64,000 nt of DNA from Acetobacterium tundrae (GTDB lineage: Bacteria; Bacillota; Clostridia; Eubacteriales; Eubacteriaceae), in assembly GCF_008086615.1 (NCBI RefSeq), contig NZ_RXYB01000008.1:1-64000 (forward strand). Direction: 5' to 3'. The notes below the pieces were generated by a model that saw only the letters and a program-made list of their open reading frames with translations, had not been told where the DNA came from and searched no databases. This document shows positions 56,649 to 64,000 of this stretch, piece by piece; within the stretch, counting starts at the first letter, position 1; each line of letters starts with the position of its first letter. A program made the translations under genes and the position numbers.

Positions 56649-56692
56649 TATTATGACATAAAAGGAGTATATATATCAATTAATGTCATAAT
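56649..56692 (-). promoter_or_regulatory. leuCD promoter flanked by an inverted repeat
   Basis: The minus strand has TTGATA followed after 18 bp by CATAAT. The 10 bp arms ATTATGACAT (56650-56659) and ATGTCATAAT (56683-56692) are perfect inverted copies 23 bp apart. One arm covers the -10 and the other lies just upstream of the -35. The arrangement suggests a repressor or activator that bridges two half-sites; its identity is unknown. Confidence 0.6.
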
Positions 56693-56706
56693 TATTTATT
56701 GTATTT

Positions 56707-56732
56707 AAAAAGAACAACCATTGCGGTTGTCC
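56707..56732 (-). terminator. Terminator after the diguanylate cyclase gene
   Basis: On the minus strand the hairpin ACAACC-GCAAT-GGTTGT is followed by CTTTTT. It lies about 90 bp after the stop. Confidence 0.82.
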
Positions 56733-56822
56733 TTTGCGCTTAATGGGTATCTCACTTCGGTCTTAATGCTCCTGCCAGGTTACAATATCGTTTAAATGTC
56801 CGGCATCAATATTATAGTCAAA

Positions 56823-57881
56823 TTATATCATAATTTGACTATTAACGTTTTGTCTATCTTTAATTTCTTTCTTATTGACATACATTTTTTCATCAGCTTT
56901 TTCAAGCATTTGCTGGAGGGAGTTGCCATTATAGTCGTAACCGACCGCATAATGGATTTTTAATTTTTCCGACTTTTCATTATATTGAGTCGTCTGGAGC
57001 TGGATCTCTTGCAGCAGCTGTTCTATTTTCTTCTGACTGTAGCGTTTGACGATCATAATGAATTCATCCCCACCGTAGCGGCCAACAAACACATGGTCAT
57101 TGGTCAAACGGTATAGAATATCGGCAAAAGCCTTAATCAGGCGATCGCCTTCGCTGTGACCATAGCTATCATTAACCCATTTCAGGTTATTGAGATCAAA
57201 CATCACCATGCAGTATGGCCCTTCTTTTAAATCCAGCGGCGTCCAGATCCGTTCTTCACAGCTCAGCCGGCCGGGCAATCCGGTTGATTTATCAAAATAT
57301 GCCGCGGCGGCCAGCTCTTTGTTTTTTCTGGTCAGATGGATTTCCGTAATCGCCTGCTGGAGCGAAATAATAATTAATACCCCCAACAGAATCACCATAA
57401 TTTGTTCAAGGGTAGTCAGAATTTTAGTTTTCTGTTCCTGATAAAATTCTGCCGTTCCCACCACGTCGTTGGCCATTTCAAAATATGTCTCACTCATCTG
57501 AATCAGTTTCTCTCTATTGCCCGGGTCCCCACGATAGCTCATAATTTCGGTCTGCAAATCATTCCAGTAAGCATTTAGACCTGCGAGCTTTTCCTGATAG
57601 GGGATGTCGTCCAGTTTATCCAGATTATACTGACCTCTCCCGATCTGGAGCCCTTCCAAAATCCCGTCCAGATAAACGATCAGATCATCCCTGGGAATGC
57701 CATTTGTTTCGAGCTTCACCAGCTGCTGGGTGCCCCCGCGGATAATCCCGGTATAATTGATCACCCGCCCGGTTCCCTGGATGATTTCCACCAGCTGAAA
57801 AATATTAAAGAGAATAATCCCCAAAACGAAAACACAGACTAATTGAACGATTTTATAAAGCAATTTTCGATTGCTGTCCAT
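56823..57881 (-). CDS. Membrane-bound diguanylate cyclase (GGDEF protein)
   Basis: The product is 352 residues from the ATG at 57881. Longer in-frame readings (57914 or 58004) are disfavoured because a consensus promoter at 57913-57941 lies inside them. Helix 1 (about 9-30) and helix 2 (about 158-175) enclose an extracytoplasmic helical domain of about 125 residues, resembling the four-helix sensors of PilJ or methyl-accepting proteins. The GGDEF domain follows, with the intact signature RYGGDEF (about 268-274), so it should make cyclic di-GMP. The usual RxxD product-inhibition site before it is not visible. No EAL domain. Confidence 0.88.
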   Translation of the reverse strand: MDSNRKLLYKIVQLVCVFVLGIILFNIFQLVEIIQGTGRVINYTGIIRGGTQQLVKLETNGIPRDDLIVYLDGILEGLQIGRGQYNLDKLDDIPYQEKLAGLNAYWNDLQTEIMSYRGDPGNREKLIQMSETYFEMANDVVGTAEFYQEQKTKILTTLEQIMVILLGVLIIISLQQAITEIHLTRKNKELAAAAYFDKSTGLPGRLSCEERIWTPLDLKEGPYCMVMFDLNNLKWVNDSYGHSEGDRLIKAFADILYRLTNDHVFVGRYGGDEFIMIVKRYSQKKIEQLLQEIQLQTTQYNEKSEKLKIHYAVGYDYNGNSLQQMLEKADEKMYVNKKEIKDRQNVNSQIMI

Positions 57882-57912
57882 ATTCTTGTCAAACCTCAGT
57901 CTTTTTACTTCC

Positions 57913-57941
57913 ATCGTATCTTTTTCTGATTCATCTGTCAA
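57913..57941 (-). promoter_or_regulatory. Promoter of the diguanylate cyclase gene
   Basis: The minus strand has a perfect TTGACA (57936-57941), a 17 bp spacer and TACGAT (57913-57918), 32 bp before the ATG at 57881. It decides the start codon, because an upstream terminator at 58034-58069 leaves little room for another promoter. Confidence 0.75.
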
Positions 57942-58033
57942 CGCAAATCTCGTTTCGGCTTTTGCCAATACCCTTTCCGGCGGTGAAATTTCGATCGAAA
58001 ACAAGAACAGTTAAAACTTGTTTTTTAATCACT

Positions 58034-58069
58034 AAAAAAGGTAGGTACTAATCTAATTAGCACCTACCC
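58034..58069 (-). terminator. Terminator after the ChW/C39-like gene
   Basis: On the minus strand the stem GGTAGGTGCTAAT pairs with ATTAGTACCTACC (one mismatch) and is followed by TTTTTTAG. It lies about 45 bp after the stop codon. Confidence 0.92.
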
Positions 58070-58112
58070 GCTTTAACAGTTTTCTTTCAATAAAATTTCA
58101 CGATTCTTTCTG

Positions 58113-59780
58113 TTAATGGATAATATAAGCTATATTTCCGGACTCTGCCCATGCCGCAGCAAATTGATCAAGCCGATACATCACTCTGACACCGGCATCA
58201 CTCGAAGCAGCCGGATCATTGATTATGATATAGTCCGTTCCGTCTTCATTTGTAAAACCACATACAACAATCAAATGACCGTATGTTGATGTGATTGGGG
58301 CCCCGTCTATAACAGGCAAATCGCCATCAGCATAATCGCTATTTTTATATGCCACCGCAGCTGCAACCGGATGTCCCGCAGCAATTTCTCTCTTTAAACC
58401 GTCTATCGTTGAATAATCAACATAAGCCTGATAGCCAAAACTTGAAGCATAAGCGGTATTGAATGGCCAGTTGCCAAAGTCTTCATAACTATAATCATAC
58501 GCCCCCCAGGCGACTTCTTCAGGTTGTACTTGTGTTCCATAATAATTCAATATCATGGCAACACTAGTTGGACTGCATATAGAATCAGCGATTGAAGGAT
58601 CCCTGACCATCTGAGACAATTGCGGTACATCAAGGACCTTGAGATTCGATAAATCCGGATTATCTGTAAACACCTTATTAATTCCCTGACCGGGGATTGT
58701 ATTTCTTAGTGCTCCTGATATTAAACGGACGATCGGTGTTACGCCAGATGTATTTGAATTTAATATAACGCGATATTGAATTTCACTGGCCGTTTCTCCA
58801 CCACTTACAACTAAGGTATCAACATCAACTTTAGCCACCGAATCATCTGTGATACCAGTACCAGACGCCCTTTGTATTGTTGTTCCCCAAGTTCCCCAAG
58901 TCAGCCAATTTGACCAATTTTCTGTTAATTGTCCATTTGAATCCCATGAATTTTTAGATACCCTTGCTTCAACCTGAATTGAGGTTCCCTCTGGGGTATC
59001 ACTACTCCAGGAAAGAACTAATTTAGTAAATGGATTGGTCTTAAATGGATTTGACGTATAAACACCACTTTGGGTACCGGATTTAAGTACGATTCCTCCA
59101 TCTCCACTATTATTGGAAATTTCAACATCTTCTAGAGAAAAAGCATTTTCATTAAAATCATTTGAAGATGAGTTAATTAATAAATTTCCATCAATTAACT
59201 TTTTTTCATGGAAAGGAATGGCCGTTGTTTCCGTTGGAGCGCCTTGACCTTTTGGTACAATTTGAATTTTAATGGCTTCCAGACGATAGCTATAACCAGC
59301 CGTTCCGGCACTTTCACCGTTTTTTGCCCAGCCCAGCCAACCCATATTCTGGACGTGAACTTGATAATAAATATCGAATTTATCTGCATCGGAACCGGTT
59401 AATTTAATCTGGATAGCTTCCAGTCGGTAACTCAGCCCGGCTGTACCACTCATATCCCCATTGCTTTTCCAACCTCTTTCTGTATTAGCTTCCCACCCAA
59501 TATTTTGAATATGTGTCTGATAGGATACACCAAGATCATAGCCCTGGTTATCCAAATTGATTTTGATACCTTCTAAACGCAGGCTTTTACCGGACGTTCC
59601 ACTGATTTCTCCATTGCTTTTTAACCCAATACCCGCATCGACTTCCCAACCAATGTTTTCAATGTGTGTCTGATAGGATACATTTGGACTTGTTGCCGCT
59701 GAAACACTAATCGGAACTAATCCACCGATCATTAATAAAGCAAATAGCAAACCAAATCCTCGTTTTAAATAACTTTTCAT
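58113..59780 (-). CDS. Secreted C39-like cysteine peptidase with three ChW repeats
   Basis: This 555-residue protein starts with a signal peptide (MKSYLKRGFGLLFALLMIGG, cleavage near VSAAT). Three ChW repeats follow, each with IENIGW, IQNIGW or VQNMGW and a SLRLEG- or SYRLEA-type strand (about residues 33-175). The middle (about 190-380) is a beta-rich domain with no name I can give. The C-terminal domain is papain-like (C39_2 type): nucleophile Cys402 in SICSPTSVAMILNYYG, His502 in TYGHLIVVCGF and an Asp in IINDPAA. It is likely a cell-surface peptidase or amidase bound through ChW modules. It has its own promoter and terminator. Confidence 0.87.
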   Translation of the reverse strand: MKSYLKRGFGLLFALLMIGGLVPISVSAATSPNVSYQTHIENIGWEVDAGIGLKSNGEISGTSGKSLRLEGIKINLDNQGYDLGVSYQTHIQNIGWEANTERGWKSNGDMSGTAGLSYRLEAIQIKLTGSDADKFDIYYQVHVQNMGWLGWAKNGESAGTAGYSYRLEAIKIQIVPKGQGAPTETTAIPFHEKKLIDGNLLINSSSNDFNENAFSLEDVEISNNSGDGGIVLKSGTQSGVYTSNPFKTNPFTKLVLSWSSDTPEGTSIQVEARVSKNSWDSNGQLTENWSNWLTWGTWGTTIQRASGTGITDDSVAKVDVDTLVVSGGETASEIQYRVILNSNTSGVTPIVRLISGALRNTIPGQGINKVFTDNPDLSNLKVLDVPQLSQMVRDPSIADSICSPTSVAMILNYYGTQVQPEEVAWGAYDYSYEDFGNWPFNTAYASSFGYQAYVDYSTIDGLKREIAAGHPVAAAVAYKNSDYADGDLPVIDGAPITSTYGHLIVVCGFTNEDGTDYIIINDPAASSDAGVRVMYRLDQFAAAWAESGNIAYIIH

Positions 59781-59817
59781 TTTTTCTTCTCTCCAAGTTT
59801 ATTTTTCCCTTAAGTTT

Positions 59818-59845
59818 ATTATAGCTCTATCATATTTTGGCGCAA
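59818..59845 (-). promoter_or_regulatory. Promoter of the ChW/C39-like gene
   Basis: The minus strand has TTGCGC (59840-59845), a 16 bp spacer and a perfect TATAAT (59818-59823), about 40 bp before the start codon. Confidence 0.65.
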
Positions 59846-59888
59846 GTAATTATAATATTTACAATTATTCGGGGGCGAAACTGGCAAC

Positions 59889-59938
59889 AAAAAAGCCTTG
59901 AAACCATTTGACATCAACGGTTTCAAGGCTTTTAAAAA
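59889..59938 (-). terminator. Terminator after lysC
   Basis: A 15 bp stem (AAAAGCCTTGAAACC with GGTTTCAAGGCTTTT) with T-runs lies directly after the lysC stop on the minus strand. Confidence 0.9.
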
Positions 59939-59939
59939 G

Positions 59940-61148
59940 CTACATATCAAACTTTTTGTGAATATGCACCATGGCTTCTTTCCCGCGTTCTTTATCAATC
60001 AAGCATGAGATCTTAATTTCAGAGGTGCTGATGGTTTGAATATTGATGCCCAATTCAAACAGTGCTTCAAAGAATTTAGAGGCAATTTCAGCATTGGCAA
60101 CAATTCCCGTGCCGATGACAGAAAGTTTTGCCACCCCCTGATCATACTCCACCTTTTGAGCATTAACTTCAAACGCAAACTTTTGGGCCACTGATACCGC
60201 TTCCTGCAGCTCATCGACATCAATGGTAAATGAGATATCATTAACAGCTGTTCGGTTAACATTTTGTACAATCATGTCCACGTGAATATTGGATTTTGCC
60301 AATGCACTAAATAATCGAAATGCAATCCCTGGTTGATCCGGCACTTCGAAAATTGAAATTTTTGCGATATTTTCATCCAGGGATATCCCTCGAACTAATA
60401 CTTTTTCCATTTTAACTTCCTCCTTAATAATGGTTCCTTCGTTGTAATTATAACTTGATCGCACTACCAGCGGCACTTTGAACCTTTCAGCCATTTCTAC
60501 TGATCGGGGATGTAAGACTTTTGCCCCGGTACTTGCCATTTCTAAAACTTCTTGATAAGAAATTTCATCTATTTTTGATGCTTCTTCAACGACTCGGGGA
60601 TCCGCTGTGTAAACCCCGTCAACATCCGTATATATTTCGCATAACTCAGCTTCTAATGATGCTGCCAAAGCTACTGCTGATGTATCGGATCCGCCTCGTC
60701 CGAGAGTAGTGATATCTCTGTTTTCATCAACTCCCTGAAACCCTGCGACAATGACAATTTTCCCCGCTGCCAACTCTTTTTCAATACGATTGGTCTGAAT
60801 ATCATTGATCCGCGCCTTTTTATGAACGCTTGAGGTAATAATACCACACTGTGCTCCGGTTAAACTCACCACGTCATGTCCTTTAGCTTGTATGGCTATC
60901 GCCAATAACGAAATCGATACCTGTTCTCCCGTCGCAAGAAGCATGTCCATTTCCCGGCTGGGTGGATTTGCATTGAGCTTCATGGCCAAATCAATGAGAT
61001 CATCCGTTGTATCACCCATGGCCGAAACAACAACCACAACCTTTTTCCCTTTTTCCTTGGTCTCAATAATTCGACCGGCAACTCTTTTTATTCTCTCTAC
61101 ATTGGCGACGCTCGAGCCGCCAAATTTTTGTACAATTAAATCTTGCAT
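59940..61148 (-). CDS. lysC: Aspartate kinase (monofunctional, two ACT domains)
   Basis: This 402-residue enzyme makes aspartyl phosphate for lysine, threonine and methionine synthesis. The kinase domain opens with IVQKFGGSSVANVERIKRVA and contains TLGRGGSDTSAVALAASL and ELCEIYTDVDGVYTADPR (core YTDVDGV). The C-terminal ACT pair (VPDQPGIAFRLFSALAKSNI and SVIGTGIVANAEIASKFF) is the allosteric site. It follows hom after 20 bp. No lysine riboswitch is present in front of it. Confidence 0.96.
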   Translation of the reverse strand: MQDLIVQKFGGSSVANVERIKRVAGRIIETKEKGKKVVVVVSAMGDTTDDLIDLAMKLNANPPSREMDMLLATGEQVSISLLAIAIQAKGHDVVSLTGAQCGIITSSVHKKARINDIQTNRIEKELAAGKIVIVAGFQGVDENRDITTLGRGGSDTSAVALAASLEAELCEIYTDVDGVYTADPRVVEEASKIDEISYQEVLEMASTGAKVLHPRSVEMAERFKVPLVVRSSYNYNEGTIIKEEVKMEKVLVRGISLDENIAKISIFEVPDQPGIAFRLFSALAKSNIHVDMIVQNVNRTAVNDISFTIDVDELQEAVSVAQKFAFEVNAQKVEYDQGVAKLSVIGTGIVANAEIASKFFEALFELGINIQTISTSEIKISCLIDKERGKEAMVHIHKKFDM

Positions 61149-61168
61149 TTACTTCAGTCACTCTTTTC

Positions 61169-62425
61169 CTATTCGTAGATACGAGCATAAAAAATTTCCG
61201 GAACCGTTTCCTTCAATTTTTCTGCCATCATATTAAAATCATTCGCCGCAATGACACTTGTCACCACATACGCCCTATTGTCATTCACAATAACCGTTTT
61301 ACGCTCAGCAATGGTTTCCACTGCTCCCAATACCTGATTAAGCATTTCTTTATCATTAAGATTAGCTCTTAAATAGTATTTTCCTTTGAAGATAGCGGTT
61401 CCTACTTTGTTTAGCTTTCGATTAAGCCGTAAGGGTTTTGGTAAATTCTGATCTCCAACGATGTTGAGAATATATAGCGCATCTCCAACCACCGCATTAG
61501 CCGTTGCATCCTTTCCCGCTCCCTTACCGTAAAACTGCAATTCTCCGATGATGTCTCCGGTAATGGATATAATATTAAACTCACTGTTGACATTACTCAT
61601 AATGGAAGCTTCTTTAAATAACACCGGTTCTACCGTTGAATAAACATTGTTTTTTTCTTCAAGAATGGAATGTCCCAAGTACTTGACAACATAACCCATG
61701 CTGGTGATCATCTCAATATCCACCGCTCGAATATCTGTAATGCCGCGCTTATAAATATCTTCATCCTTGATAATTCCCTCATAAGCCATCGATGAAAGAA
61801 TGGAAAGCTTTCGGGATACATCATAACCTTCAACATCCGCCGTCGGATCTGCCTCGGCAAAACCGATGGACTGAGCCATGGCTAAAGTTTCTCCAAAATC
61901 TGCGCCTTCTTCAGTCATTTTAGATAAAATGAAATTCGTTGTGCCATTAAGGATTCCCTTAATCTCTGTTACCCGATTAATTTTCATTTCTTCCTTTAAG
62001 CTGCCGATGATCGGAATCCCACCGCCGACAGATGCCTCATAGCGAAGAACCACGCCATTTTCTTCCGCCAGAGTCAATAATTCTTGAAAATACTCTGATA
62101 TAACCGCCTTGTTTGCGGTTACGACATGTTTGCCGGCCTTAAGGCAGTCCTTGATCATTTTATATTCAAAGTCCATCCCACCCATTAACGCAATGACAAG
62201 ACCGATGCTATCATCTTCTAATATCTCCCTGGGATCGGTAACAATCCTGCCCACGTCATCTCCAAGATCTTTAGTCGTATCACGCTCCAAAACTTTGGTA
62301 ATCACAGGGCTTGATTTTCTAGCCTCCAAGTCTGTAAAATTGCTCGCAAACTTTCCTTTATTTAAATTGATCAGTTCGTAGACCCCCGAACCGATGGTTC
62401 CAAAGCCTAAAAGTGCAATATTCAA
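61169..62425 (-). CDS. hom: Homoserine dehydrogenase with C-terminal ACT domain
   Basis: This 418-residue enzyme reduces aspartate semialdehyde to homoserine with NAD(P)H. The Rossmann motif is LLGFGTIGSGVYELI at the N-terminus. The catalytic region is ILNGTTNFILSKM followed by GFAEADPTADVEGYD. The last 70 residues form a regulatory ACT domain. It is first of the hom-lysC pair and divergent from thrC, so the threonine branch genes share one 140 bp control region. Confidence 0.96.
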   Translation of the reverse strand: MNIALLGFGTIGSGVYELINLNKGKFASNFTDLEARKSSPVITKVLERDTTKDLGDDVGRIVTDPREILEDDSIGLVIALMGGMDFEYKMIKDCLKAGKHVVTANKAVISEYFQELLTLAEENGVVLRYEASVGGGIPIIGSLKEEMKINRVTEIKGILNGTTNFILSKMTEEGADFGETLAMAQSIGFAEADPTADVEGYDVSRKLSILSSMAYEGIIKDEDIYKRGITDIRAVDIEMITSMGYVVKYLGHSILEEKNNVYSTVEPVLFKEASIMSNVNSEFNIISITGDIIGELQFYGKGAGKDATANAVVGDALYILNIVGDQNLPKPLRLNRKLNKVGTAIFKGKYYLRANLNDKEMLNQVLGAVETIAERKTVIVNDNRAYVVTSVIAANDFNMMAEKLKETVPEIFYARIYE

Positions 62426-62463
62426 AAAATTTCACCTCATTTATGTATTTATTTTAAAAACAC

Positions 62464-62511
62464 TTGTTTTTTCCTGAAAAACATTTTATCATATACTTAA
62501 GGGATATTCAA
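62464..62511. promoter_or_regulatory. Overlapping divergent promoters of hom-lysC and thrC
   Basis: The plus strand has TTGTTT (62464-62469), 17 bp, then TATCAT (62487-62492) for thrC. The minus strand has TTGAAT (62506-62511), 17 bp, then TAAAAT (62483-62488) for hom. The two -10 boxes overlap by two bases, so the polymerases would compete. Neither -35 is perfect. A small GGGAA/TTCCC hairpin follows in the thrC leader. Confidence 0.6.
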
Positions 62512-62565
62512 TACCCTGATGGGAAGATTTTTTCCCATTATACCATAAATATTTGGAGGAAATTC

Positions 62566-64000
62566 ATGAAAAACGGTTACAACAGCACACGATCCAAAGA
62601 CATCAACGTTACTGCATCCCAGGGAATCCTGCAGGGATTAGCCCCAGATGGGGGACTATTTGTTCCCAATTTTATTCATAACATCCAACTGGATAAAACA
62701 AAATTGATTGGAAAAAACTATGGGGAAATGGCCCAGGTCATATTCGCCGCTTTCTTGAATGATTTTAGTGAAAAGCAAATTGCTGATTCAATTCAAGGTG
62801 CCTATTATTCCGGGAAATTTGAAGATGAAGAGCCCGTTGCCTTAAAAAAAATAAAAGATCGGTATTTTCTGGAACTCTTCCATGGTCCAACCTGTGCCTT
62901 TAAAGATATGGCTTTGACTATTTTACCATATTTTATGGTGGAAGCCATGAAAAATGTGAACAGCAACAACAAAATTTTAATCCTTACCGCTACCTCAGGA
63001 GATACCGGCAAGGCCGCATTAGAAGGATTTTCCGATGTTCCGGACATTAGCATCATCGTCTTTTATCCTAAAGATGGAGTCAGCACGATACAGGAAAAAC
63101 AAATGCTGACTCAGCTTGGTGATAATACCTGTGTGGTTGGTGTCGATGGGAATTTTGACGATACCCAAAACGGCGTCAAAGAAATTCTTAATGATGCCCA
63201 ATTAGCCAAAGAACTTGAAAAAGCCAATGTTCTTTTCTCGTCCGCCAATTCCATTAACATTGGTCGGCTGCTTCCCCAAGTCGTCTATTATTTTTACAGC
63301 TATTACGAGCTTTTAAAACGCGGCGAAATTGCTGCCGGAGAAAAAATTAATTTTGTGGTGCCAACCGGGAATTTCGGAAATATTCTTGCCAGTTATTATG
63401 CCTCGCAGTTAGGTTTGCCAGTCAATAAACTGATTTGCGCATCCAATGCCAATAAAGTCCTGACCGACTTTTTCAAGACCGGCACCTATGATCGAAATCG
63501 CGAGTTTTATAAAACATCTTCCCCCTCCATGGATATTTTAATTTCCAGCAATCTGGAACGATTGCTCTATGATGTTTCCGGTTCTGATCCGAAAAAAGTC
63601 AGCGAACTCATGGAAGAGCTTAAAAGCCAGGGTAGTTATCAGGCCTCAAAAGCACTAATGGAAAAAACGGATCTTTTCTATGCCGGAACTGCCGATGAAA
63701 CTCAAACGGCGCAATCCATAAAAAGTATCTTTGACAACACCCACTATCTGATAGATCCGCACACCGCCGTTGCCAACAAAGTTTATGAGGATTATCTCCG
63801 CGAAACCGGCGATCCGAGCAAAACAGTGATCGTATCCACAGCTAGCCCTTATAAATTTGGCCGTTCGGTTTATGAAAGTATTTTTGGGGCTTCCGAACTT
63901 GATGATTATGCTCTCCTGGATCTTTTGGCCCAACGAACCGATACCGCCATTCCCCAGCCGCTGAAAGACCTCGACCAAAAGAAAAACCAACACCATACTC
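62566..64000 (+). CDS. thrC: Threonine synthase, 3' end beyond the window
   Basis: The first 478 residues are present, with no stop before the right edge. The usual length is about 490-500, so only a short tail is missing. GGAGGA lies 5 nt before the ATG. The enzyme converts O-phosphohomoserine to threonine with PLP. Visible motifs are the N-terminal ASQGILQGLAPDGGLFVP, the PLP lysine in FHGPTCAFKDMAL, LTATSGDTGKAALEGF for phosphate binding, SANSINIGRLLPQVVYYF and VVPTGNFGNILASYYA. It is divergent from hom-lysC. Confidence 0.96.
   Translation, partial: MKNGYNSTRSKDINVTASQGILQGLAPDGGLFVPNFIHNIQLDKTKLIGKNYGEMAQVIFAAFLNDFSEKQIADSIQGAYYSGKFEDEEPVALKKIKDRYFLELFHGPTCAFKDMALTILPYFMVEAMKNVNSNNKILILTATSGDTGKAALEGFSDVPDISIIVFYPKDGVSTIQEKQMLTQLGDNTCVVGVDGNFDDTQNGVKEILNDAQLAKELEKANVLFSSANSINIGRLLPQVVYYFYSYYELLKRGEIAAGEKINFVVPTGNFGNILASYYASQLGLPVNKLICASNANKVLTDFFKTGTYDRNREFYKTSSPSMDILISSNLERLLYDVSGSDPKKVSELMEELKSQGSYQASKALMEKTDLFYAGTADETQTAQSIKSIFDNTHYLIDPHTAVANKVYEDYLRETGDPSKTVIVSTASPYKFGRSVYESIFGASELDDYALLDLLAQRTDTAIPQPLKDLDQKKNQHHT

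Noticed and set aside
61149-61168. Lysine riboswitch before lysC
   Set aside because: The gap to hom is only 20 bp and no leader could fit; the 140 bp region before hom also lacks the L-box motifs.
63655-63996. 113-residue minus-strand frame at the right edge
   Set aside because: It is antisense to thrC, which is unmistakable by its motifs.

Overview
This window looks like chromosomal DNA of a low-GC, anaerobic, acetogenic Clostridia bacterium, most likely an Acetobacterium or a close relative (Eubacteriaceae). The strongest clue is an operon at 53527-47024 (minus strand). It encodes a CoA transferase, an acyl-CoA ligase, an acyl-CoA dehydrogenase, EtfB, and an EtfA that carries an N-terminal two-cluster ferredoxin domain. 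This is the gene order and domain make-up of the carABCDE caffeate-respiration operon of Acetobacterium woodii. Proteins with clostridial hydrophobic-W (ChW) repeats, an FprA-type flavoprotein, T-box, M-box and FMN riboswitches and transamidosome genes fit the same group. No phage, insertion sequence or CRISPR array was seen.

Layout. 1-660: 5' end of a 16S rRNA gene reading off the left edge, with two consensus tandem promoters. 789-3030: ribU under an FMN riboswitch and corA under an M-box. 3211-6219: glutamate decarboxylase and a secreted MBG-type surface protein. 6528-10117: fruR-fruK-fruA. 10408-14489: a TetR regulator, a T-box-controlled paaK/ACT pair, and cobT. 14870-20418: a secreted amidase-domain protein, metNIQ behind a long structured leader, yccF and an alpha/beta hydrolase. 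20581-21140: five tRNA genes (Gly-Arg-His-Gln-Lys). 21341-30907: rph-rdgB-yfcE and pcrA-ligA-gatCAB. 30953-36149: an unknown zinc-ribbon protein, a two-component system and an iron alcohol dehydrogenase in one operon. 36345-39778: mnmA, fprA, an unknown small protein and a shortened CmpB-family membrane protein. 39823-42720: isolated pilB-pilC genes. 42939-46749: a ChW/SGNH hydrolase and a padR-MFS efflux pair. 47024-54638: the car operon with a divergent PadR regulator and a truncated PadR copy. 54728-59780: a leuCD-type pair, a membrane diguanylate cyclase and a ChW/C39-like peptidase. 59940-64000: hom-lysC and the divergent thrC, which runs off the right edge.

How genes work together. The car proteins would activate caffeate or a related phenylacrylate to its CoA thioester, by ATP-dependent ligation for priming and by CoA transfer in steady state. 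They would then reduce it with NADH by electron bifurcation, yielding reduced ferredoxin. The control region of this operon contains two abutting perfect ATGT-N8-ACAT boxes, the published PadR operator pattern. The first overlaps the -35 element of the carA promoter, and a padR-family gene is encoded divergently about 350 bp away. That makes a phenolic-acid-responsive switch for caffeate respiration the most interesting hypothesis here. Other items for a second look are the metNIQ leader with mutually exclusive pairings, a large palindromic element between carB and carC, a CmpB-family protein that seems to have lost its middle, and the unknown 681-residue protein upstream of the two-component system.
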